Origin: Rhyacophila brunnea
Taxonomy: Eukaryota; Arthropoda; Insecta; Trichoptera; Rhyacophilidae
NCBI GenBank assembly: GCA_022495005.1
Contig: JAGYXB010001793.1
Coordinates: 1,674,001 to 1,738,000 of the forward strand
DNA length: 64,000 nucleotides
Direction: 5' to 3'
A model generated the notes under the pieces. The model saw nothing but the letters and a program-made list of their open reading frames with translations. It did not search any database and had not been told where the DNA came from. Positions 33,608 to 43,346 of the stretch are shown here, one piece after another. The position numbers and the translations under genes were made by a program. Numbering within the stretch: position 1 is the stretch's first letter; each line of letters opens with the position of its first letter.

Positions 33608-34109
33608 AATTCATCACAACTAGATATTTTTATAAGATTATCTACTCATTTATAAAAAAAATAATACAATCTACTTTAAACTAATTTACATGACACTTTA
33701 CCATAAAATTATAACACTATAATTATAAAACATATTTTTTACATAAGTAATTAAAACTCATTTATATTTTTATAAAAATCGATGTTTTTCAAAATAAATA
33801 TAAAAATATTAAAACTATGAATTAGTCAAAAATCTCTTAGGCGATGCTTAGAAAACTTACGAAACTAATTTTTATTAATAAATATGACCATAAAATATAT
33901 GTTATAATAAGATGGGGTCCAATTAAATAAATATTTTTTTTTACAATTTATTGTAAGTTTATCGTAGACTAAAAAAAATTTTTTTTTAATGTTTTGAGAT
34001 ACATATTTATTAATTAATACAGTTGAAATTATCGTAAATTATCAAAAAAATGTCTCAAATTGCAAGCTTCGTATTTTTCCGCTTGGTGCCATTAGTGGGT
34101 AAAGACATC
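33608..34109. other. AT-rich spacer
   Basis: Very AT-rich; nothing recognised. Confidence 0.5.
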
Positions 34110-34306
34110 GCCCTAAGACGTTCACAACATGATAGTTAGAAACAAAGTTAATTAAAACAGTGTAAATACAAAAAAATATACATAAATTAGATAGGTACAA
34201 AAAAAGTACACCGAATGAGCTAAGCAGACCCTATTTTTTTTTTTTAAAACAACGTCCACTTATTTATATTCATCCTCACGTAGGTGGAATATATCTACAC
34301 CGCTGG
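34110..34306 (-). mobile_element. LINE-A outer layer of the nest, left piece
   Basis: Matches 22,080-22,325 of the reference LINE-A copy (cctaagacgttcacaacatg to cacgtaggtggaatatat). It stops abruptly at 'acacc', where LINE-B begins. Its partner is at 41,327-41,412. About 240 bp of LINE-A between the two pieces is missing. Confidence 0.78.
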
Positions 34307-36025
34307 ACTGACTACCAGACCCAAGACAGGGTAGTCAAACGATCCGTGCGATTGGACAAGCGCAATTTTATGAACCGGCAAATTGAAGCGGCAGAGGAGG
34401 CAGCAAGCAGAAATGACACCAGGAAACTCTTGCAAATCACCCGTGAAGTCTGCGGCAGGCGACCACCGACTCCCGGAGCCATTCGTGGTCCCAGTGGAGC
34501 AATAGAGTCTGACGCAGAATGAGTCAAGAAGATTTGGAAGAATCATTTCTGCGGAGTGCTGAACCGCCCACCCCCTTTGGATCCGTTTGACATATCTGCG
34601 GAAGCTTTACTTTTGGACATTCCCCGAGCGACCGACATTTCCGATTGCCCGCCTATGCACACCGAGATAAAATCGGCTGTGAAAAGGCTCAATAACGGAA
34701 AGGCACCGGGGGGAGACGGGATTCATCCTGAATTCCTCAAGTACAGCTTGAGCGCAATCCTGCACCCTATGTTTTATCTGATGACAAAGGTGTGGGAAGA
34801 AGAGCGCTGCCCAAGGGACTGGGTGAACGGTGAAATCATCACACTTCTTAAGAAAGGTGACCCTCTAAGCTGCGACAATTACCGAAGCATTACGCTACTC
34901 AGTGTTCCGGGAAAGATTTTGGCAAACATCATTTTGATGAGAATAAGGGAACCAATAATGCACGTCCTCAGGAAAAACCAAGCCGGGTTTCTACCTGGTC
35001 GAGCGTGTGCAGACCAAATCCACAACCTTCGATGTCTTCTCCAGCAGAGCCATGAGCTGAACAGTCCGATTGCTTGCTGCTTTGTGGATTATGAGAAGGC
35101 TTTTGACAATCCGTACCGCCCCTCCCTCTGGATGATACTGGGAGCATACGGGATCCCTCCCAAGACCATTGCCATAATCAAAAGCCTGCACGAGAATAGC
35201 AAATGCTGTGCCAAAATTGGAGACACTATCACGGAATGGTTCGGGGTCACGACCGGAGTCAGACAGGGTTGTGTGCTTGCACCGTTTCTCTTTATCATTC
35301 TCTTTGACTTCATACTACGGAAGTCAATACCACCCGACCGAGGCATACCTTTTACCCCCACGGTGAAGCTATGCGACCTGGAATACGCCGATGATGCTGT
35401 CCTATTCGACAACTCAATCGAGGACATTCAAGAGACAATCGACAGGTTGCATAACAACTCCTGTCGCGTCGGTTTGAAAATCAACGCGAAGAAAACCAAC
35501 ATCTTGTGCAATAGTACCTATACTGATCCAGATTTCCCTCTGATTAGCGATGGACAAAGCATCGAGAGCGTCAACAGCTTCAAGTACCTGAGGGTACACA
35601 TCACGGGAGATGGCATTTTGCAGAAAGAGCTCGCTATCCGAATGGGAATGGCTGGAGCAACATTCAACTCGATGCGAAATGTCTGGAACTCACGATTGTA
35701 CTCGGTCAAAACCAAATGCCGCCTATTCGACGCTTGCATTCTGACGGTGCTGCTTTGCGGTAGCGAATCATGGCACCTTACGAAGGCTCAGAGCAACCGT
35801 ATACTGAGCTTCGAAAACAGATGTTTGCGACGAATACTGGGTGTGTGGTGGTATGACTTTAGGAGCAACTAGGAGATAAGAGAACGTACCAAGCAGCCTC
35901 TCATCATGCTGAAAGTGAAGAGGCGACGTTGGACCTGGCTCGGCCACGTGCTGCGGATGCCAGAAGAGAACCTTAACCTGGCTTGCCTGTTCTTCAAGCC
36001 GACCGCTAAATACAATCTACATTGA
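34304..36025 (+). pseudogene. LINE-B reverse transcriptase, middle layer of the nest
   Basis: A 5'-truncated non-LTR reverse transcriptase. The frame opens at 34,304 (WTDYQTQDRVVKRSVRLDKR), meets TGA at 34,520, runs 438 codons from 34,556 to TAG at 35,870, and continues in frame to 36,025. RT blocks counted from 34,556: 'GKAPGGDG' about 48-55, 'NYRSITLL' 108-115, palm A FVDYEKAFD 176-184, B GVRQGCVLAPFLF 234-246, C EYADDA 276-281. After the TAG comes VKRRRWTWLGHVLRMPEENL, then FFKPTAK at the junction with the inserted R1-type element. No endonuclease is present. Usual relatives are RTE/L2/CR1-like; clade unresolved. The two single-base stops and the insertion make it inactive. Confidence 0.88.
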
Positions 36026-36482
36026 AGTTAAATTCCCTCCACCAAAACCCGCCCCGTACCACCCTCGGTCTTAATCGAGAGTATCACGGGACCCATCAAT
36101 TGGTGATGTGAAGCATCTAAAAATTGGCCTGGGAGTGTCCTGGGAGAAGATGCCCAAGACTTAGATTGCTACGCTCAAAGTGAGCTCTGACTGAGTTTAC
36201 TGAGTTTACTCTAATGCAAAGTGCCAGGGAGAGAAAAAGCACATGGAATTTACTTTAAAGAAAAAGAAGCTACTATTTTAATATAACAAAGAACGAAGCT
36301 AATCATACAGGCAGCAAAATTTATGTGAAGAGATCTTCACGCCCGTAGTAAGACGCCGCAAATTTTTTGAATGCAAGATAGTTGGCCTTAGTAGCAACCA
36401 GGTCAGACGGGCCCATGGGTCCAACAGCTGGTTGGACCGACCTGTGCATTTCCTCCCGTTCGGAGCACATACTCAGACACTC

Positions 36483-39400
36483 CTATAGGATGTGATTGGC
36501 ATCCTGTACCTCCCATCCGCATGGACATGTCGGATGGCTTACAAGTCCAAGCTCAAAGAGCCTGCCAGCGAAACCACCATGACCAGTCACAAATTGACTG
36601 GTGTAATGGTCTGGAGTCAAATACTTGGTTATCTCCATTCGCCACTGAATGTCTGGAAAAAAGCTGTATGTGTGCCGGCCCTTGGTGGATTCGTCCCACT
36701 TTCGCTGCCAGGTCTTAATGGCCGCATCTAGCGACATGAGTCTAATTTTGCGCTTCAGTAGTGCTAATCCCTCGCCGGCTCGTCGAGGGGGGGGGACGAG
36801 ATGAAAATCACCAACGTCGGCCTCCTCACCTTTGAGGAGCAACACTGAAGCGCCGCTGACCTGAATGTGCAGGTCAAGTGGGAGAATACCGGCCAGGACC
36901 GGGAGCGCGTCGGTTGATGTCGTACGGTAGGCCTTGGTAATGGATAGGAGCGCGCTGCGCTGTCCTCTTAAAAGAGAGATTCTAAGTTTGACACTCTTGG
37001 GAATGCGCGGGCACCAGGCACTGGCGCCATAAGCCGCTATTCCCATAAAAATGGCGCCGTAGGCGATCTTGAGCGCCCTTACTTTTAAGCCCCATCCTTC
37101 ACCAGCCATGCGGCCGATCCTCTGGAAGGCCACCCCAGCCTTGTGGACTTGGGTTTCGGCATGGTGTAGGAAATTTAACATTGTGTCTATTTTGACGCCT
37201 AGATAGGTGACGATCTTCGACACTTTCACTCTCGTGTCACCGAATCGGACTGTGGGTAGTCTCGAACAGCTAAGTCGTCTCGGTCCTTTAAGGACAATGG
37301 CTTCTGTCTTGGAAGGTGCGAATGATAGTCTAGTTAATCTACCCCAAGCCTCAATTGATGCTAAAGCTTCGCCAACGGTGCTCTCAATCTTCGCCCTGCT
37401 GTCGGCCTCGACCAGCAGCAGCGCATCGTCTGCGTAGGCAATGACAGTACAGTCGGTTGGAAGCGGAATTCTAAGGAGATCGTCGAAGAGTACGTTCCAG
37501 AGAAGGGGCCCGAGGACTGAGCCCTGGGGACATCCCATGCTGGTTTTCCTCTCTATTGTTGTTGATCCAACACGAAACTCGATCGATCTATTCGTGAAAT
37601 AACTTTGAATTGACGCGAACAAATTTCCTGGTAGTCTCTTCAGCCGGAGCTTTCGAAGTATAAGAGGCCAGGACGCACTATCAAACGCACCTGCAATGTC
37701 CAGGAAAACTCCTAGAACGTATTTACGGCGAGAATTTTCAGCAATGGCAATCACGTTCCTAATGGCGTCGACTGTTGATTTGCCTCTTCTGAATCCAAAT
37801 TGCTTATCGGAAAGCGGCGAGTGTGTCTCCAGGTGGGCTTCAATCCTGTGGCACAGTAGCTTCTCCAGCACTTTGCCCAGAGCGGGCAGAAGTGTTAGAG
37901 GGCGGTAGGCTTTAGGGCTAGACGGTTCTCGGCTGCCAGCTTTGGGGATTACCTTAAGTAAGCCCCTCTTCCAGCAGTCGGGGAACGTGCCGCTTCTGAT
38001 GCAGTCACTGAAGAGGGCTGTAATCTCTGGCGCGGCGATGGCCCATGTGCGTTTGACAAGTAAATTGTCAATGCAGTCCGGGCCCGGGGCCTTGCCAGCA
38101 ATCAACGAACGCACGATGTGGTTGATCTCCTGTTCGGAAGGCAACGATGACTGATCCGTGTCGATGGGAAGAGAAGCCTCAAAGCGGGCCATCCTCATGG
38201 CGTCATCGTCCCTGGATTCATCATCCAGGGGGATGAGGGCCTCGAGTAGGACCGCAGCCGTTTCAGACTCGGTACTGGTGAATCCGCCACCCGGTTTCTC
38301 GATGCCGCACAAGAGGCTCGTCGGTCTGAGTCCCAGCCTCAGTGCGCGATATGGAGGACCCCAGGGGTCCGAACCTCCCTCAATGGTGACGAAATTACGC
38401 CAGTAGTCTTTCTTGGCTTGAGTGATCGCTTTCTTGTATTCCGTTCGAGTGGATTTGGCCATGGTTGCAAGGGGATCGATGGAGGCAGGTGGTTGCTTGC
38501 GCAGGCGTGCACGTTGATGGGCCTTACGCGCTTTTCTGAAAAGATCACGCAGGCGAAAAACATGCTGCGTCCACCACGGCGACTGGCTTGGTGGTTTGGG
38601 CTTGCAGCGTCCGAGTGAAGCTTCAGCTGATCCGGTGATGTCTGCAGTCAGTCGTGAGGCGGCCGAGTGTAGGTCCGGAAATCGGGTTCTGGATGTCCTG
38701 TCAAGCTTTTTGGAAAGCGCCTCTTCAAACTTTTCCCAATTCCCGTCGCGCGTTCTAAATCGCATGGGAGGGGTTGGGGAAACGTCAGAGCCGCCATCGT
38801 GCGAGGAGTCAGGGGCCAGCTCAAAAGTGATCAACCGGTGATCACTCATGGAAGCGCTCTCATGGACTCTCCAGCCGCTGATACGTCTCGCGACGGACTC
38901 AGTGGCCAGGGTGATGTCGATGTGGGTACTTCCGGAGTTTGCGTGCGACACAAAAGTCGGCACGCTATTAGGGTCGTTGAGGACGACCAGGTTGTGCTGG
39001 TGAACCAACTCCTCGATGACGTCCGCGTCGCACAGGGGGGTATCCACGGGCGCCCAGAGGGGGGATTGCGCGTTCGCATCCGCACAGATGATGACATCCC
39101 TGCCACCAACTGCGCGTAGGATGCCGTCGAGCACTGATGCCACGTGTTCCTTTGTACTCTTAAAGCTGAAGTAGGCGGAGATAACCACCACGCTGCCTCC
39201 TCCGGGAAAGCTTATGTCTGCACACGCGACTAACTCAGTTGACAGGTGCGAGAGCGACAGCACGCCAAGGCGAGGGTCAAGAGCGAAAACGCAGGCTTTC
39301 GGCTCAGCACCCCTGGCGCTGACGACAAGACCCGCACACCTGAGTCCCTTTTTAGTGGCTTTTGGGCCCCTTTCAGTGGCCCAGTGGTACGGCTCCTGTA

Positions 39401-39497
39401 CCAGCGCTAGAGACAAGCCTTTGGCCCGCATAGTCTCAATTAACTCCGCCGAGCCGGCGTCGCTCAGGTTGACGTTCAACTGAGCGAAGGAGATCAT
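36483..39497 (-). CDS. R1-clade ORF2: endonuclease-reverse transcriptase, nonsense-truncated
   Basis: It nicks target DNA and copies the element RNA. Residues 1-225 form an APE-like endonuclease: QLNVN near 6-10, VQEPYHW from 33, CADANAQSPLW near 138-148 and the catalytic SDHR near 218-221. The RT spans about 505-760: RPLTLLPALG, FLDIAGAFD (598-606), GCPQGSVLGPLLWN (655-668), AYADD (687-691). A CPCGWEVQDANHIL finger starts near 991, but a TAG at 36,483-36,485 replaces the expected Trp codon before the last Cys. The same frame stays open for 53 more codons to a TAA at 36,321. The start ATG overlaps the ORF1 stop (ATGA). Antisense frames here are shadows. Confidence 0.92.
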   Translation of the reverse strand: MISFAQLNVNLSDAGSAELIETMRAKGLSLALVQEPYHWATERGPKATKKGLRCAGLVVSARGAEPKACVFALDPRLGVLSLSHLSTELVACADISFPGGGSVVVISAYFSFKSTKEHVASVLDGILRAVGGRDVIICADANAQSPLWAPVDTPLCDADVIEELVHQHNLVVLNDPNSVPTFVSHANSGSTHIDITLATESVARRISGWRVHESASMSDHRLITFELAPDSSHDGGSDVSPTPPMRFRTRDGNWEKFEEALSKKLDRTSRTRFPDLHSAASRLTADITGSAEASLGRCKPKPPSQSPWWTQHVFRLRDLFRKARKAHQRARLRKQPPASIDPLATMAKSTRTEYKKAITQAKKDYWRNFVTIEGGSDPWGPPYRALRLGLRPTSLLCGIEKPGGGFTSTESETAAVLLEALIPLDDESRDDDAMRMARFEASLPIDTDQSSLPSEQEINHIVRSLIAGKAPGPDCIDNLLVKRTWAIAAPEITALFSDCIRSGTFPDCWKRGLLKVIPKAGSREPSSPKAYRPLTLLPALGKVLEKLLCHRIEAHLETHSPLSDKQFGFRRGKSTVDAIRNVIAIAENSRRKYVLGVFLDIAGAFDSASWPLILRKLRLKRLPGNLFASIQSYFTNRSIEFRVGSTTIERKTSMGCPQGSVLGPLLWNVLFDDLLRIPLPTDCTVIAYADDALLLVEADSRAKIESTVGEALASIEAWGRLTRLSFAPSKTEAIVLKGPRRLSCSRLPTVRFGDTRVKVSKIVTYLGVKIDTMLNFLHHAETQVHKAGVAFQRIGRMAGEGWGLKVRALKIAYGAIFMGIAAYGASAWCPRIPKSVKLRISLLRGQRSALLSITKAYRTTSTDALPVLAGILPLDLHIQVSGASVLLLKGEEADVGDFHLVPPPRRAGEGLALLKRKIRLMSLDAAIKTWQRKWDESTKGRHTYSFFPDIQWRMEITKYLTPDHYTSQFVTGHGGFAGRLFELGLVSHPTCPCGWEVQDANHIL

Positions 39498-41031
39498 CGC
39501 GTGGCAGTGTAGTCCACCATGGCCCTCTCACGCAGTTCAGCGTGGAGCCTTGCTGGGCAGTCAAGACTGCCGGTGGAGTGGTCCGACGGCTGCTTGTGCT
39601 TGTGACAGGCTACGCATTTGGGGGGGTTTCCTTTGTTGGGGCAGTCCTCGTGGTCATGGCCGGTGATGGCACAGTGGCTGCACGTTGGAGTTTTGCTCGT
39701 ACATCCTTTGGCCATGTAACCGAAAAGGTGGCAAATATTGCACTTAACTACCCCAACGTAATCCCTAAGAGGGAAGGATTCCCACCCCATGTAGAGTCTG
39801 TCCTCTGCAATTAGGGCAGACCAGATAGCCGCCGGGGCGAAGACCACGAAGTGGCATCTGCCGGTTCTTGGCCCGGCTTTGTGGCTCAGTCTGATGTCTT
39901 TGTATGCCTTTTCTGGCAGGCCGGTCTGTTCTCTGGTGGAGGTGAATATGGCTTCCCGGAGTTGTGATTCAGTAAGGGTCGATGGAAGGTTGAAAATTAT
40001 GACGCGAGGCTGTTTTTTCCCGGCGAGTTCGGCTCGCAGGGCAGCCTCCGAGGTCTCCAGGGCTTTCATGAGAGCCTTGGCCTCGACTTCAGAACGGGGG
40101 TGAACAATGACACCTCCGTTCCTTATGTTACGGATACCCGTAATTTGTACTCCAAGAGACCTGGGGTCGAAGGCCTTTTTGAGTATTTCCTTCGTGGTAT
40201 CCGACTTCTTCTCCCCAGAACCGGTCGGGAAGAAGAGAACTCCTGGTCTGGGGGCGAGGGGAAGTAGGGACGGAAACTGGTTGGCGGAAGTTGAGGTGGA
40301 GGGTGGAGCAAGTGTTGCTGCATTCGCCGCGGGTGGGCGGCTTTTCCTTCCCAGTGCTGTGGCCCATGACATTGCAGGAGTGGTTACAGTGGGTATGACG
40401 TTTGTGGCCGCTTGTGGCTGGATGGTTTTGAGTATTTTGGACTGGGCGTGTAGGTCCTTGATGGCTTTTTTTTGGATGTTTAGGCCGGAGGTCCTGTCCT
40501 TCAGCAGTCCTTCGAGGTGCAAGATCCTAGCCTCTTGGAAGATTGCTTTCCGCTCCAGTTTGGCCATGGCCAGATTTTGTCGGCTATGGGCTTCAGACAG
40601 ACTCAGGAGGGCATTTGTTATGCATTCCTTGGCACCTGCCTGTTTGCCGCGGAAAGCCGTAATGACCTCATTAAGGTAGGTTGAAACGTCGGTGTAGATG
40701 TCCTAATATTGGTCCGGGTCTATTCGGGAGACGTCCACTTCGTAATCCTCGCCAGAGGAGGAAGAGTCTTCATCTACTTGTGGGGGGGCGGCTGGTGGTT
40801 GTTTCTGGATTTTGATTTTTTTGCCTCAGGTTCTTCGATTGAGTTCGGAGAAGTGTTTTTCGTTGTTTTTTTGGTTGGAGTTTTAGGCGAACGTTGTTTT
40901 GTTTTGCTGGTCCTGGCCGATGATGGGGCGTATGCGGTAGACCCCGAGGTGGATGCCGCGAGGGTTGAGGAGTTGTTTGGATTGGGAGGATCAGGACCCT
41001 CCTGGGGAGGAGTACGCATCATGTTGGGCAT
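39494..41031 (-). pseudogene. R1-clade ORF1 (Gag-like), frameshifted
   Basis: This is the RNA-binding protein that packages element RNA. The N-terminus (MPNMMRTPPQEGPDPPNPNN..., Pro/Ser/Lys-rich) opens at 41,031 and runs 85 codons to a stop at 40,774. A run of seven C on the minus strand near 40,783-40,789 appears to have lost one base, because the other frame then reads a coherent acidic stretch (QVDEDSSSSGEDYEVD) up to TAG at 40,703-40,705. After that TAG the frame is open for 402 codons. It contains QPRVIIFNLPSTLTE and three zinc knuckles counted from ATG 40,567: CNICHLFGYMAKGC (276-289), CSHCAITGHDHEDC and CVACHK...H...C. The first knuckle has Tyr where His is expected. Confidence 0.88.
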
Positions 41032-41150
41032 GCAGTCGCGTGGCGTCGCGTGATGTGAGAGAGAAAGAAACGGGCGGTGTTTGTATTGGATTTGGTCCGT
41101 TACGCGGCCAGTAGTGTGGCGTTTAAGAAGTGATAGTGTTTAAACACTTT

Positions 41151-41326
41151 TATGGGCGGCCAAAGCGAAGTATTATGAGAGTGTATATGGAGGAGCTACG
41201 GGATGTTGGTTTGACCTGGAACGAAGCAAGAAGACTGGCAAGCGACAGGAATTCTTGGAGGCGCCGCGTGGTGTCCATATGCTCCAGTTAAGGGGCGGAT
41301 ATGGGCAAAGAAGAAAGAAGAAGATG
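41151..41326 (+). pseudogene. LINE-B 3' end, right piece
   Basis: It continues the LINE-B reading frame after the R1-type insertion: YGRPKRSIMRVYMEELRDVG, then LTWNEARRLASDRNSW and a stop at 41,289-41,291 after SICSS. 'GRPK..W' followed by 'DR..WR' and 'LCSS' is the usual C-terminal end of such LINEs. A purine tail aagaagaaagaagaagat follows. Confidence 0.85.
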
Positions 41327-41412
41327 TAAGCATATCTAAGAGAAAGCCAGTTGGATAAAGTCACGGATAGTATCCATATAACCTCTAATAATTAAAGAGT
41401 CTCAAAAATTTC
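41327..41412 (-). mobile_element. LINE-A outer layer of the nest, right piece
   Basis: gtaagcatatctaagagaaa through atagtatccatataacctct matches 22,562-22,650 of the reference LINE-A, in the same orientation as the left piece at 34.1 kb. Confidence 0.75.
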
Positions 41413-42183
41413 CAAATATTATGATACACGTGGTAAAAATCATATTTTAGAATAAGTAAGTAGATTATTTATTTCAGATATTGTAATAATATTTTCAATA
41501 ACTCGGCAGATGAAATAATATTATTTTCTTTTACTTACATCTCATACGAATATCAACCGAGTAATTGCTTTTTTGTCGTTAGGAATACGTTTTTCCGGGA
41601 AATAGAAAATTTTCCACATACAGAATTATCACTGTCAATAAAACTTTATTAAAAAATTTCCACATCGGGCGTGTTGACTGACGACGTATAATATGAAAAT
41701 AATGTATTTTCCTACAGTGAAAATACAGGAGTTTTATTGTTTGATTATATATAAGGCAAATTTATTAGGGTTTGATTTGAAATTAATATTCGTAAATGAT
41801 GTTATATTTTTTTTGTTCTGCGAAATGTGAATTATTTATAGTCTTTACATGCATGTATCACATTTTTATTGTAATGGTGTAATCATACTATTGAATGAAA
41901 TTCTATTTAATAGTAATAGTAACTAAGTAGTACTAACTGTACTGCTTAAGTTTTTAACTCACAGAATGACACTGGATTTTCACTCTCTTCTTCTTCGGCG
42001 CTATTCATGAATAATACCTTTTTTAATATTGTATGTCTTGATTGAATAGACAAGTTCAAAACCTTTAGTAATAAATACTTTTAATTATTTATACAATTAA
42101 AAACCCTCTCAATTACCAACAAGTATCTGGAGATTACATATAAAATACTATGTTTAGATTACATTTTCGATCGTCAAAGGAAT
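41413..42183. other. AT-rich spacer
   Basis: Nothing recognised. Confidence 0.45.
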
Positions 42184-42330
42184 ATATGGGCCTCCACAGA
42201 TTTACTAGATCAATAGACGTTAGCGACTTGCTCAACATACTACACATATTGCAAAACAACATGTGAATTAACGAAACAGGGGATTCAAAACTAGACTTTA
42301 CGACATTGGTCCAAGAGTGGTGACAAGAGT
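42184..42330 (-). repeat. tRNA-derived SINE, family S1, degraded copy
   Basis: tatatgggcctccacagatt, then ttagcgacttgctcaacata and a B-box remnant (ggggattcaaaac) in the order of the minus-oriented S1 copies. Confidence 0.65.
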
Positions 42331-42514
42331 CCATATTTTACATGCATATGTGAGCACTGGTAGCACACATTTATTGAATACTATGCTTAAGACACAGTGG
42401 AAAATAACTTATCCAAGATATATAATAGATATAAGATAATATTCAGGCGTAATATTCTAATATTCTTAATAGTCTTTGAGCAATATAGTCATATATAATT
42501 TATATACTCTATAT

Positions 42515-42660
42515 AACTTGAAAACACCTCAGCTATATACCAACTAAAAAAAATCATATTTTTGAAAAAATACGAAACTCGACGGGATTTGAGCCCGTAT
42601 AACCATTAGTGTCGCGGCAATCTGTGCATTAAATAATTACCCTTCGCACCTCCTATCTAA
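42515..42660 (-). repeat. tRNA-derived SINE, family S2
   Basis: Minus strand: ggaggtgcgaagggtaatta, B box cgggctcaaatcccg, cgagtttcgtattttttc and 'tatagctgaggtgtttt'. A related copy lies on the plus strand at 48.8 kb. Confidence 0.6.
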
Positions 42661-42877
42661 TTACGACAATTTAACCTAGTAGGTCATACATTAAGTGCTT
42701 ATCAAATTGCGTTATTATTGACTATCGGTTTTTGTGTATTAAATCAAGAAATATTAATTACCTTAATTACTAACCAACGCCAGGCTCTCGCCAAATTGGT
42801 GATATTATTCAATATATTGAATGTTACATTCTCAAAATCCATTGAATATAAGAAATGGCTTATTATATTATATTCTA

Positions 42878-43065
42878 ATTGATGTATGCTTTGTACTATT
42901 ATATTTGAGTGGGTATTTTTTTGCGATCCGGATTTCGCCTTTAGAGACACTACGCACGTCGCACAGTGCCTGAAGATACTGAAAGAAAAAAACCCCGGTT
43001 GCAAAAAATAGTCAAAAGGAATACCTAGAACAAAACATAAATCAACCACCCTCAGTCGACAGTAT
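42878..43065. mobile_element. Penelope-like foldback with almost no loop
   Basis: Two arms of about 80 bp, each a decayed copy of the pLTR repeat, meet at about 42,960 (minus arm 42,880-42,958; plus arm 42,960-43,062). Each arm keeps part of the hammerhead-like motif. Confidence 0.62.
42906..43012. ncRNA. Two inverted hammerhead-like motifs, decayed
   Basis: Plus arm: tgcCTGAAGA at 42,967-42,976, but stem II and the GAAA segment are altered. Minus arm: GGCGAAATCCGGATCGCAAA with the CUGANGA part deleted. Neither is expected to cleave. Confidence 0.4.
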
Positions 43066-43346
43066 TTATTTATTTATTCGTTCGAAATGATATTTTTCCG
43101 GATATCTATTAAATGGTTCTACAAAAATTTCTTGTTCGTTAGTACGTAGGTACTATGTAATGAAATCCAATTATTATAGACATCAAATAGTTCTTGGCAG
43201 CTTTAAGTAGCCTTAATGGGAGAGATTACTATTCTTACCTGCAATAAAATCCTTGCTTTAGCTTTTTCCCTTATCTTCGGCACCTAAGTCATTCTTCGGA
43301 GAATATTATGAACCTACTTAGGTACTTCTTTAAGAATCTTTTTTCT

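Larger units (their letters stand above)
36011..41150 (-). mobile_element. Near-full-length R1-clade LINE, inner layer of the nest
   Basis: About 5.1 kb, minus strand, with a 5' UTR of about 110 bp (41,150-41,032), ORF1, ORF2 and a 3' UTR of about 310 bp. No poly(A) is visible at the 3' end. It sits inside LINE-B: LINE-B coding stops at codon 'AAA TA' (36,012) and resumes in the same phase at 'TAT GGG CGG' (41,151). At most 2-3 bp are duplicated at the junctions. GC content is plainly higher than the flanks. R1-clade assignment rests on two-ORF layout, ORF1 zinc knuckles, an APE-type endonuclease, the GCPQGSVLGPLLWN block and the C-terminal CCHC finger. Confidence 0.88.

Noticed and set aside
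40107..41053. Plus-strand frames of 190 and 114 codons
   Set aside because: Antisense of R1-clade ORF1.
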